64,000 nt of DNA, taken from assembly GCF_963966145.1 (NCBI RefSeq), contig NC_091054.1, positions 8,742,001-8,806,000 of the forward strand. The letters are read 5' to 3'. The notes below the pieces were generated by a model that did not search any database, was not told the origin of the DNA, and saw only the letters and a program-made list of their open reading frames with translations. Shown piece by piece: positions 23,559-34,108 of this stretch; the stretch's first letter is position 1, and each line of letters starts with the position of its first letter. This DNA comes from Tenebrio molitor. Taxonomy: Eukaryota > Arthropoda > Insecta > Coleoptera > Tenebrionidae. The position numbers and the translations under genes were made by a program.

Positions 23559-23835
23559 GGTGTTCTTTCTCTTTTGTCATGCATCACTTTGGTTTTGCTT
23601 AAAGACGAACTAAATGAAGGTATCTCTGGTAGTAGACAATTTACAGGAGCCATCGACAACGTGAGTCTCTCTGAAGTCTTTGTATCCATGTTGAATGCAG
23701 CTTTTATCAACTGTTGGTGAATCAAAAAGCGTTTTAAAGTTATTCGTCCCGAATCATCCTTCCGTCTTTTAAATCAAGATTCATAACGTCATCCTTTTCG
23801 AGGGCAGAGTTTTAGTACCAGAGTAGGACTCATAA
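23559..23835 (+). pseudogene. Serpin remnant: exon 1, intron 1 and exon 4 only
   Basis: Exon-1 homology without start codon (LLSCITLVLLKDELNE then ISGSRQFTGAIDN), a preserved GTGAGT donor and the array's typical intron 1 ending in CAGCTTTTATCAA, where the AG acceptor is lost. After about eight exon-2 codons (CTGTTGGTGAATCAA) it jumps to the C-terminal strand: NHPSVF, stop, IKIHNVILFEGRVLVPE, stop. Exons 2 and 3 are deleted. It is a dead copy of the plus-strand array, cut off from its promoter. Confidence 0.85.
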
Positions 23836-24077
23836 TCTCTTTGTTTCATCAGTAAAGACCCTTATTGACATAACAACATCTTTACAATTGTTTCAATGTT
23901 TGCCTTAAGATAATTTTTTCATAAATAAAATCAGTGCAAACACCAATCAAAGCCAATTACTTTTTGGAAATCTTAGATTATCGTCAGTTTCAAAAACAAC
24001 TTTTTGGAAATCTTAGATGATTGTCAGTTTCAAAAACAAAAACCTACTGACGCAAAAAATTGATAACTATGTTGGTC

Positions 24078-24176
24078 GAGCACTGATAATATCTGTTTCA
24101 TGTTAAAAAATAAATCCAAAACACAAGCAATCACAAAAATCAGAAGAGTTTATCAAGATTAGAACTCAATATAAAT
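24078..24176 (+). promoter_or_regulatory. GATA motif and TATA box of serpin 24255
   Basis: GAGCACTGATAATATCTG (24078-24095) and TATAAAT (24170-24176), as for the other plus-strand genes. The promoter is intact although the gene's last acceptor is not. Confidence 0.6.
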
Positions 24177-24254
24177 TCGTATCACATACCAATGACTGCT
24201 CCAGATGTAAGAACTTTGTCATAGAGTGAACATCAATAACAAAAGTTTTCAAAT

Positions 24255-25572
24255 ATGAAGAGTTTTCTCTTTCTCTTGCCTCTCGTCGCTTTTGCTGTAG
24301 CTGACGAGGAGCTAAGCGAGTTTATTTCCGGTAGTAAACAATTCACCGGAACCATCTACAACGTAAGTATTTTTAGAATCTTTGGTACCATACTAATTAC
24401 AGGTTTTAGCAACTCTTGGTCGACAACAATGACAACATCTTGGTCAGTCCCTTCTCCGCAGAAACGGTCTTGGCTTTGACCCAATCTGGCGCCAAGGGAG
24501 ACACTGGTGCTGAAATCCGAACAAGTCTTCACCTTCCCGACACCGAAGAGAAAACAGAAGCTGCCATCAAGAGCGTCCTTCCCAGTATCCAAAGCGAGTA
24601 CTGCTCACTCATCACAACCAACAAGATCTACGTCGAAAATGAGTACCCCATCAAGGAAGACTTCAAGAAAGTGGCAGCTGAAGTTTACCAGGCGCAGTTT
24701 GAAAACATCGAGTTTGCCAAGAATGTAGAAGCCGCCAACGAGATCAACAAGTGGGTTGAGGAGCAAACCAACGACAGGATTCATGAGTTAATCAGCGCGG
24801 ATGATCTCAACGCCTACACCAAGATTGTTCTGGTCAATGCTTTGTACTTTCAAGGCAACTGGTCCGTACCGTTTGACCCCATCTCCACCAAACCAACCAA
24901 ATTCTACACCTCCAGCGAAACCGCTGTAGACGCACCAGCTATGTACAAAAAATCCGAAAAGTTCAACTATTACGATAGTGTAGAACTCGACGCTCAAGTT
25001 TTGGAGATTCCATTTGTAGGTGAAGAGGCGTCGATGACTTTTGTTCTTCCCAACAAGAAGGAGGGAATTGCTGTCCTGGAGAAGCAAATAGACAAAGTTT
25101 TGGAGACTCCAAAGTACACCAAAGAGTGGGTTCAAGTTGTATTGCCTAAGTTTAAGGTGGAGTCTACAATCGACTTCAAGCCGATCCTCGAAAAGGTGAA
25201 AGAAGGTTTTATTAGAGTCACAAATAATTTGTGTTGTTGCAGTTGGGAGTCGAGAAGGCATTTGATGTTCTAGAAGCAGATTTTAGTGGAATTGCTGGAG
25301 AAAAGGGTGAACTTGCTATTGACAAAATCTCCCAAAAGACTTTCATCGATGTGAACGAGAATGGAGTTGAAGCTGCAGCGGCCACAGAAATTGGTTAATG
25401 ACAACAATAAGTTGTAACACGTTTAACAAAGGAAATTTCTGGTGGATTTTACAGCCTTGCTCCACCTGCTACCAAGTTCTTCGTTGCGGATCATCCTTTC
25501 GTCTTTTATATCAAGATTCATGATGTCATCCTCTTCGAGGGGAGAGTTTTGGTACCAGAATACGAAGCATAA
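24255..25572 (+). CDS. Serpin with defective loop-exon acceptor
   Basis: Serpin, 391 aa if spliced like its neighbours. Exons: 24255-24362, 24410-25195, 25243-25393, then a homologous exon 4 at 25442-25572. Signal peptide MKSFLFLLPLVAFAVADEE; hinge ENGVEAAAAT; loop GGFYSLAPPATKFF; C-terminus ADHPFVFYIK..EGRVLVPEYEA. The bases before exon 4 are TTTCTG where the close paralogue at 21228 has TTTTAG, so no AG acceptor exists there. The next AG (after GTGGATTTTAC) shifts the frame. Retaining the intron hits a stop after two codons. The donor is also weak (GTTAAT). All other exons are open. Options: recent pseudogene, non-AG acceptor, splicing to a downstream serpin's exon 4, or sequence error. Confidence 0.8.
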
Positions 25573-25700
25573 TTGTTTTGTTATCACCGTCAAAGATTTT
25601 TTTGTTTGTAAAAAATGAATTAAATATAATGACAATTTAAGAACCTTATACTGTCCAAAACATAATCCTATTGACGTAAAAAATTGATAATTACATTAGT

Positions 25701-25810
25701 CTAACACTGATAATGTGTTTTTCATTGTACAAGATAATCCCAAATGACAAGCGATTATCACAATCTACGGAAAGTCAGTAGTGTTCATTGAGATTAAATT
25801 CACTATAAAT
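25701..25810 (+). promoter_or_regulatory. GATA motif and TATA box of serpin 25887
   Basis: CTAACACTGATAATGTGTTT (25701-25720), a diverged version lacking the inverted GATA half, then TATAAAT (25804-25810). Confidence 0.5.
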
Positions 25811-25886
25811 TTTTACCACACAGGTACGAATGTTCTAGTTATAATAACATTGTAATAAAGTGTACACCATAAATCAAGAATTAAGT

Positions 25887-27198
25887 ATGAAGAGTTTTCT
25901 CTTTGTTATGTTTTGCTTCGCTTTCGCCTTGGCTGAAGATGAGCTAAGCGAATTCATTTCTGGCAGTAGACGATTCACCGGAGCAATCTACAACGTGAGT
26001 CTTTCTTAAATCTTCGTTTCCATGTTAACCGCAGCTTTTAGCAACTCTTGGTCGACAATAAGGAAAACATCTTGGTCAGTCCCTTCTCTGCAGAAACTGT
26101 CTTGGCTTTGACACAATCCGGTGCCAAAGGAGATACTGGTGGAGAAATCAGAACAAGCCTTCATCTTCCCAACACCGCAGAGAAAACGGAAGCTGCGATC
26201 AAGAGTGTCCTTCCGACTATTCAAAGCGAGCACTGCTCACTTGTGACAGCCAACAAAATTTACGTCGAAAACGAGTACCCTATCAAAGAGGACTTCAAGA
26301 GAGTGGCAAGTGATGTCTACCAGGCCCAGTTTGAGAACGTCGAGTTTGCCAAAAGTACAGACGCGGCCAACGAGATCAACAAATGGGTTGAAGAGCAAAC
26401 CAACAATAAAATCCACGAGTTGGTCAGCCCTAATGATCTCGACGCCAGCACCAGGATTGTTCTCGTGAACGCGCTGTATTTCCAAGGCAACTGGAGTACT
26501 CCATTCGATCCTCGTTTGACCACCAAAGCCAAATTTTTCACCACCAGCGACACCACCGTTGACACGCCAACGATGTACAAAGAGTCAGAACAATTTAAGT
26601 ATTACGAAAGTGAAGAACTAGATGCTCAGATTTTGGAAGTTCCATTCATGGGGGAAGAGGCCACGATGACCTTTGTCCTTCCTAACAAAAAGGAGGGGAT
26701 TTCTATCCTTGACAAGCAAATAGACAAGGTTTTGGAGAATCCAAGATACACCAAAGAGTGGGTTCAAGTTTTGTTGCCCAAATTTAAGATCGAGTCCACA
26801 ATCGATTTCAAACCAATCTTGGAAGAAGTGAGTAAGGTTTGGAGTTTTGACACAAAATCATTATTTCTTGCAGCTGGGAGTTGAGAAAGCTTTCGATATC
26901 TTCCAAGCGGATTTTAGCGGAATTGCAGGAGAAAAAGGTGAACTGGCCATTGCGAAAGTTTCTCAAAAGACCTACATTGACGTCAACGAAATTGGAGTTG
27001 AAGCTGCAGCCGCTACAGATATCAGTGAGTAGTTACTCTTGGAGTTTGCTTCTTACTGAAGAAAATTTAGGTAGCAACGAGAATTTACCACCGACTGCTG
27101 ACAAATTCTTCATTGCTGATCATCCTTTCGTCTTCTATATCAAGATTCACGATGTCATCCTCTTCGAAGGCAGAGTTTTGGTTCCAGATTACGAGTGA
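25887..27198 (+). CDS. Secreted serpin, plus-strand array member 3
   Basis: Complete serpin, 390 aa. Exons: 25887-25994, 26042-26827, 26874-27024 and 27071-27198, phases 0/0/1. Signal peptide MKSFLFVMFCFAFALAEDE; hinge EIGVEAAAAT; loop DISSNENLPPTADKFF with Asn-Leu at the expected scissile bond. C-terminus ADHPFVFYIK..EGRVLVPDYE. AATAAA at 27237-27242. It starts 314 bp after the stop of the preceding gene. Exon-3 donor is GTGAGT, unlike the GTTAGT of members 1 and 2. Intron 1 is nearly the same in members 1, 3 and 4. Confidence 0.95.
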
Positions 27199-27396
27199 TA
27201 ATTGTATTGTCATCCCCACCAAACATTTTTTGACAAAATAAAACTTTTCCATTTGCTATCATGTTTGTCTTAACCTAAATTGATAAATATAATCAAAAGA
27301 AAAACAAAGTGAAGCTAATGACATTTTAGAGACATCTAGGGCTACTATCCTAAACAGAAATCTGTTGACGCACAAAATTGATAACCATATTCGTCA

Positions 27397-27500
27397 AGTA
27401 CTGATAATATCGGTATTTTGTTAAAAAATAAACACAAAACCAAAAAATGATTATCATGGAAAAGTCAGAAGAGTATATCAAGATCAAACTTAGTATAAAT
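27397..27500 (+). promoter_or_regulatory. GATA motif and TATA box of serpin 27566
   Basis: AGTACTGATAATATCGG (27397-27413) and TATAAAT (27494-27500), the array's standard pair. Confidence 0.55.
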
Positions 27501-27565
27501 TGTGATCACAGATTTATTGCTCCAGTTGCAATAACTTTGTCGTAGAGCGAACACAAAAACCAAAT

Positions 27566-28876
27566 ATGAAGAGTCTATTTTTGCTTTTGTCATGTCTAGC
27601 TTTGGTCTTGGCTGAAGACGAGCTAAGCGTGTTCGTTTCCGGAAGTAGACAATTCACCGGAGCCATTTACAACGTGAGTCTCTCTAAACTCTTCGTTTGC
27701 ATGTTAATCGCAGCTTTTAGCAACTCCTGGTCGACAACAAGGAAAATATCTTGGTCAGTCCCTTCTCTGCAGAAACCGTCTTGGCTTTGACTCAATCTGG
27801 GGCCAAGGGAGACACTGGTGGTGAAATCCGAACAAGTCTTCATCTTCCCGACACCGAAGAGGAAACGGAAACAGTCATGAAGAGCGTTCTTCCGACCATT
27901 CAAAGCGAACACTGCACGCTTGTCACAGCCAACAAGATCTACGTCGAAAACGAGTATCCCATCAAGGAAGAGTTCAAGAGAGTGGCAACTGATGTCTACC
28001 AGGCCCCGTTTGAGAACATCGAGTTTGCCAAGAATGTAGACGCCGCCAGCGAGATCAATAAATGGGTTGAGGAACAAACCAACAACAAGATCCACGAGTT
28101 GGTCAAAGCTGATGATCTTGATGCCGACACTAAGATTGTTTTGGTCAATGCTTTGTACTTCCAAGGCAACTGGTCCGTACCGTTTGACCCCATTTTGACC
28201 AAACAAGCCAAATTCTACACCTCCAGCGAAACCACTGTAGACGCCCCCACGATGTACAAAGAATCACAAGAGTTTAACTATTACGAGAGCGAAGAACTCG
28301 ACGCCCAGGTTTTGGAGGTACCATTTGGTGATGAAGAGGCTACGATGACTTTTGTTCTCCCCAACAAGAAGGAAGGAATTGCCGTTCTTGAGAAGCAAAT
28401 AGACAAAGTTTTGGAGACTCCAAAGTACACCAGGAAGTTTGTTCAAGTTTTCTTGCCCAAATTCAAGATCGAGTCTACAATCGATTTCGTACCAGTCTTG
28501 AAGAAGGTGAGTGAGGTTTGGAGTTTCCGCAAAAAATCATTTCTTCTTGCAGCTGGGAGTTGAGAAAGCTTTCGATATTTTCCAAGCGGATTTCAGCGGA
28601 ATTGCTGGAGAAAAGGGCGAGCTAGCTATTGCCATAATCAACCAAAAGACATACATCGACGTGAACGAGGTTGGAGTTGAAGCTGCAGCCGCTACGGATA
28701 TCAGTGAGTAATTATAACGTTTGATTTTGACTCTTACTGAAACAAATTTAGCTACCGACAGGGAAGGGGCCCCAGCTCCTGAGAAGTTCTTCATTGCAGA
28801 TCATCCTTTCGTCTTCTACATCAAGATTCGCGATGTTGTCCTCTTCGAAGGCAGAGTCTTGGTACCAGAGCATTAA
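27566..28876 (+). CDS. Secreted serpin, plus-strand array member 4
   Basis: Complete serpin, 389 aa. Exons: 27566-27673, 27721-28506, 28553-28703 and 28752-28876, phases 0/0/1. Signal peptide MKSLFLLLSCLALVLAEDE; hinge EVGVEAAAAT; loop DITTDREGAPAPEKFF with Arg-Glu-Gly around the expected scissile bond, so the charge differs from all sisters. C-terminus ADHPFVFYIK..EGRVLVPEH. AATAAA at 28920-28925. The stretch around codons 190-220 of exon 2 matches member 1 almost exactly at DNA level, while the loop exon differs, which suggests gene conversion of the core. Confidence 0.95.
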
Positions 28877-29110
28877 ATATGTATCTTGTTTTATGATCAA
28901 TCTATTTTTTTATTGTCAGAATAAAATTTTTCCACATTCAGCAAGTTTTTTCTCGTGTTGCCTGACCCAAATCTGATAAACAAAAACAACACAAAGCAGT
29001 TTAGAGCCAATAACCTCTCGTTAAGAACTTTGAGCACTGATTTTGTATATTTACTGTCTAAATAATAGTCCTGAGATAAGAACCCCTTTTGTGTGATATT
29101 CATGACACAT

Positions 29111-29117
29111 TATAAAT
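29111..29117 (+). promoter_or_regulatory. TATA box of serpin 29162
   Basis: TATAAAT 51 nt before the ATG; an imperfect GAGCACTGATTTTGTAT at 29032-29048 stands in the place of the GATA motif. Confidence 0.5.
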
Positions 29118-29161
29118 ATCTTGTCTTCACACGGAGACAATTATTTCTTGAAGTCTTCGAG

Positions 29162-30492
29162 ATGAGAGTGTGTGGGTTTTATTATTTGTTTTTGAGCGTG
29201 GCCTCGGCCTTGGGCCACGGCACCTCTCTCCAAGATTTTGCCACTGCAAACAATCTTTTCACCGCTACTTTGTACAAAGTAAGTTTTTTTTGCCCTCCCC
29301 ACTTTTCGTCATTCTTGATCAACAGGAGCTTCTAGTCAACAACACCAAAAACATCCTGGTGAGCCCATTCTCTCTGCAAACAGTACTCGCTTTGACACAC
29401 TCGGGCGCGAAGAATGCGACAGCTGAAGAAATCCGCTCCAGTTTGCATCTTCCTCCAAATCGGGAGGAAACAGAGTTGGCGGTGAAAAACGCTCTTTCTC
29501 AGGTGAATACCGAGGGTGTCGCTCTCCACACAGCGAACAAAGTTTACGTGAAGCACAATTATCCTATCAAAGATGAGTTCAAGAAGATTGCAAGGGAAGT
29601 GTACCAAGCGGACCTGGAGAATATCGATTTTGCCAAGAATGTGGAAGCCGCGAGAAAGATAAACCAGTGGGTGGCCGAGCAAACTGTGAATAAAATCCAA
29701 GATCTTGTCAGTGCTGCCAGTTTGGATGAATCCAGTAGAATAGTGCTGATAAACGCTTTGTATTTTCAAAGCAACTGGTCCTCACCTTTCGATCCAGTTT
29801 ACACCAGGAAGTCCAGTTTTTACACCGGACAAGATGTGGTGGAAGTTAACACTATCAACAAGCAGGCAGAAATCTACAAGTACTACGAATGCCCAGATTT
29901 GCAAGCAAAATTTTTGGAGTTGCCGTTCCAACGCGAGGGTGCCTCCATGACCATCGTTTTGCCCAAGAACAAAGATGGACTATCAAATCTTGAAAAACAA
30001 ATTGACGCAGTATTGAGCAACCCCTCATACGTGGAAGAACTGGTGGAGGTATCGATTCCAAAATTCAAAATCGAGAGTTCTGTGGATCTCAAAGAAGTAT
30101 TGAAGAGGGTGAGATGGTGAAGTTTGTGTTCAATTGCACTTAACAATTGGTTTTTAGTTGGGGGTGGATTCAGCTTTCGACTCTAGCAGAGCAGACTTCA
30201 GTGGAATTGCTGGAGAGAAAGGTGAGCTCACTATTGGTGGAGTCTTGCAGAAAAGTTTTATTGACGTCAGCGAGAATGGAGTTGAAGCTGCTGCTGCCAC
30301 TGTCGTTGGTTAGTTCCAAAATTCTAGTAGTTTTTTCAGTTTTGTATTTTTGTCATGTTGGCAGATATGTTAGGAGCTGGAGTTCCAATTCAACCCAAGA
30401 AGTCGTTCATTGTGGACCGTCCGTTTATTTTTTACATAAAAGTTGACGGTTTGATACTTTTCCAAGGAAGAGTCATTGTGCCACATAAATAA
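29162..30492 (+). CDS. Secreted serpin, plus-strand array member 5
   Basis: Complete serpin, 392 aa. Exons: 29162-29278, 29326-30108 (783 nt), 30158-30308 and 30365-30492, phases 0/0/1. Signal peptide MRVCGFYYLFLSVASALGHG. More diverged than members 1-4: LQDFATANNLFTATLYK in exon 1, LHTANKVYVKHNYPIKDEF in exon 2. Hinge ENGVEAAAAT; loop VVDMLGAGVPIQPKKSF has Ala/Gly around the scissile position, fitting an elastase-type target. The usual ADHPF is VDRPF here. AATAAA overlaps the stop codon (30488-30493). It closes the serpin cluster on the right. Confidence 0.94.
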
Positions 30493-31403
30493 ACACATCT
30501 GTTGTATCTTTGTTTTGATTAGAGGCTCAAGAATGTGGTATCGTGTTTTACGACTTACAATCATTCAATTAAAAAAATGTTTAAGTGATAAAGGGAAAAT
30601 AAATTGCTACAACAAGTTTGGTGCAAATATTTTTTTAATTATCGATTTTTTGGACAACTGAATTGAAATAAATAAGTAATCATGTGCACTCTGACTTCCA
30701 CAAATTCTGAAAAAAACAAATCGCAGTAATTAACACTAGGCAAGAGAGAAATACATACTTTTTGCTTATCCGCCAAACAACAAACACTCTTATCGCTTCC
30801 TTGCAACGAGGAATGATAAAATTCTCGACGAGCAAATATGTACTTCAGTTGCAAGTACAAGAGGATGTGGACGAAAATCAAAAATAGTGTTCTCACAATT
30901 AATTTTAATTCAGGGGGATGCATCTCTGCAAGTATGTACCAACAACGACGGTCACGTTTTTGCTACTAATGGGAATGGGCATGTTAGCCTTGTAGCAACT
31001 TTATCGGCAGTTTTTGCTTACTTGTTATGACGTACACGAACGAGTAATTTTAGATAGAAACAATTAATTATTATTTAATGATTGCTTTATTTTAATCTAC
31101 ATATTATAATTTAGGTTCCAACTGGATTTTTTCGTCTGTGACACATATAAAAACAACAAGAAGTTCGAATATGTAATTCGTTCTTCAGCATTTCATCTCA
31201 ATGTTAAAACACGAATTTTGCAGTTGTCGTGCACGTGATCAACGTCTGATCAATCCACAGATTCCGCAACCGGACTATAGAATTAATACTGTAGTACTTA
31301 ATTAATAATGTAGTTTTGTGAATAGATAGTTGTGGCAGCCAGTGACGGCTCGTTCGACGAGGCAACGGAGGCAGTGCTTGCTCAATTCAATAATATTATT
31401 ATA
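30493..31403. other. Intergenic, nothing recognised
   Basis: AT-rich spacer after the serpin cluster. A 94-codon minus-strand ORF (30639-30923) shows no domain I recognise and I do not call it. Confidence 0.5.
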
Positions 31404-32466
31404 CAGGGTGACTGACGAAAAACCTTTGACGCTGTATCTTACTTATTCTTTATCCGATTTGAATAAATGACACATCAAATGAAATAGTTCGAAAAACACT
31501 TCATTATTATTCTATTCGATATTTTTTTCGACATCTATTTTTTGACAGACGATAGCCAACTTTTTTTTTTCAAATTACGCTCTATATATTTTTTTATTCG
31601 TTCTTATAAAGAATTTTCTTCTGAATATTAAATTGAAAAAAATTGGAAATCAAAAATCAAATACATAATCAAATTTATAAACAATACAAAATCTATTCTA
31701 GTTGCTCAAAATTTCACTGTCGATCCCTTCTAGAAATGCCCACATTCAGAAAAAAATTTCGGGGTTTTTCCTGACATACTCGCACTTTTTCTCAACTCTT
31801 TTTGGGTACCTGGTGGGGTCAAATAAACATTGTCTCGAAAGTTTCGAATGAATATAAAGAAATCCAATGGATTTAAATCTGGGGATCTAGCTCCAGGAGC
31901 ACCCATTCATCGTTCACCAAAATGATTTAAATGATTTAAAAATACAAAATTCATGAAACACGACTCTATTGACCACTGCTAATGGTATCTCATCCAGAAG
32001 AGACAGCTTTCAATAAAAAAGGGATCCACTAGTCCCTGCTATCTCCAAAAATGCCACACCACACGTTAACACTAAATCGTCTTTAGAAATTTTCTTCCAC
32101 AGCAACATTATTTTATTATTTTTTATTATCAAACTGTTTTGACAAATGAATATTCAGAGCTTACTTAGTTATTTCGAGCATTTAGAACAAACAATTTCTT
32201 GACTTTTGTTTAATGAATGGGTATAGTTCTTTACATTTTTATATTCAGAAGACAAATCTCTACAATACTGAATAAAGAAAAAGGTACAGTGCTGTTTGAA
32301 AAAAAGAAACTGAAGTTCATCTGTCAAAAACTGGATGCAATATTTTTTTTTTTAATTAGTTGGTATTGAAGTGTTTTCAAAATTATTTCATTTGATGTGT
32401 CGTTTATTCAAATCGGATAAAAAATAAGCAAGATACAGCATCAAAGGTTTTTCGTCAGTCACCCTG
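31404..32466 (-). mobile_element. Tc1/mariner-type element, degenerate
   Basis: About 80-bp terminal inverted repeats, CAGGGTGACTGACGAAAAAC at the left and the complement ending GTCACCCTG at the right, flanked by TA. On the minus strand near 31845-31905 the frame reads GAPGARSPDLNPLDFF, the conserved block of Tc1/mariner DDE transposases that includes the second/third acidic region. The rest of the transposase is decayed. Roughly 1060 bp. Confidence 0.8.
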
Positions 32467-33224
32467 TATCAGTTACACATGACGTCATTGTTCCTACCGA
32501 GGTTTTGTTTATAAGGTTAAATAAATGTAAACCGTTGTTGATTGATGAAAAATCCCGATTTGACGTTACTCGTTTTCATACTTTTTAATTGTCAATAAAA
32601 ACGTCATTAGTCATTACTGATATGTTTGTAAATAAATTTGTTTAAAAGTGTTGCTTTCAACATTATCGCCAATTCCTTGATTACTATTTACGTAAACAAA
32701 CTAAGAACTTCAGATTAGAATAAACTTGTAGACTATTTTTTTACTTTAATTACCATATATAATTACGTATAATGATGATGATGTTTTTGGAATTGGTTGT
32801 AGTTTACAACACGCGTGTCATCACTTAACCTACATAACCTAAATTTAAACAAAACGTTCACTGCATTATGGACCAACACTCAAAAAAGCACAAGTTACTC
32901 CAAACAGATTAGTTTTTTTTAGAATCTGCGTCTCTAATAGGCCTATTATTGTATTCAATTTGGAGTCGTTTATGGCTATCTCTTAAAGCACTCGTAGTTT
33001 AATAGATCTCTAAGAAAAAATTTTATCAATATTTCAGTGTATTATTGTCATTTACACCAAAAAACTTCCAATATTAATGTTCAAACTCTACTTTTTAACA
33101 TCTGTTGCAGATGTAGTTGCATCTGTTACCTTGAATTACCAATTAATACAAAATTCTCTAGAATTTGAAAATTTAAATTTTTAATTTGAAAATTAAAACA
33201 AGGGTGCAAATTCTAAAAAATAAC

Positions 33225-33574
33225 ATAAAAAACTCGTTTTATAAGGGCATTGGCGCACTCGTCCCATACAAAACTCCCCTACGGGTCGTTTTCTACACTT
33301 GGGACTCGTGCGCTAAATCAACCCTTATAAAACTCGTTCTTTAATATACTATTAACGCACTAGTAATCTTAGAATGTAAACACTTTCATATTAAGATTGA
33401 CAATCAAAAACTGAAAAGCATATTATAAAATAGTGTATTAAAAGACAAGTTTCATAAGACCAGTCTTAAAGCACGAATTCATGACTAAAAAACGAGTGGC
33501 GTAGCCACGAGTTATTTTAAAGAATGAGTGCTTCAAGGTCTTATGAAACGAGTTTTTTATACTATTTTTTGTAA
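33225..33574. repeat. Two adjacent foldback repeats
   Basis: 33230-33340: AAAACTCGTTTTATAAGGGC pairs with GGGTT/CCCTTATAAAACTCG, with ACTCGTCCC/GGGACTCGT in the loop. 33423-33574: AAGTTTCATAAGACC pairs with GGTCTTATGAAACGAGTT. Both carry the ACGAGT-type inverted motifs seen in several non-coding repeats of the window. Confidence 0.5.
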
Positions 33575-34012
33575 TTTGCCCTTTTTAAGCCGTTTTTAAA
33601 CAAAAATGTTTACTTTCCTCGATTTAGGGATTTTTGTGGTGGTTGGTAATGTCTTAATTTTAAAAGTGAAAATTTGATCAAGTCTTCAAAGTCGCCTTTT
33701 GTTTTATCCGAATTCTGTCACAAAACACGAATATGGAAGATAATCTTTCATGTACGCCCGCTGAAATACGTGAAATTGCCAAAAATAGGGTCGCGAATTT
33801 GTTGCCTGATAAATCCTGATAAATAATTCTTTGCACATTTTGTAATTTAAACTGACACGCATGACGGATCAAGCTTTGCCAACCTAAAAATTTTCGTAAA
33901 ATGTTCCGTGAAATAATGGCTATAAGGACATCCCAGATGACGACGTCGCGTTCGTTAATATGTCTATTAGAGAATCAAAATGGAGGCAAATTACAAAAAG
34001 TATAAAAATCTT
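33551..34012 (+). mobile_element. TIR element with short ORF remnant
   Basis: Ends ATACTATTTTTTGTAATTTGCC (left) and GGCAAATTACAAAAAGTAT (right) are inverted. Inside, an ATG at about 33733 opens EDNLSCTPAEIREIAKNRV and ends ANLLPDKS-stop after 28 codons. Short N-terminal domains ending in LLPxKS occur in some integrase-like mobile proteins; this link is tentative. 32467-33224 shows nothing. Confidence 0.4.
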
Positions 34013-34108
34013 TTATTGTTTCAATTACAAGTTTTTTGAGAAAAGAAACCAGCAACTTCATATTGGAAAATGTTTTATTTTACTCCTCACCAATTACAAC
34101 AGCAGAAA

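Noticed and set aside
30639..30923. 94-codon minus-strand ORF after the serpin cluster.
   Set aside because: No recognisable domain; composition looks like chance reading of AT-rich spacer.
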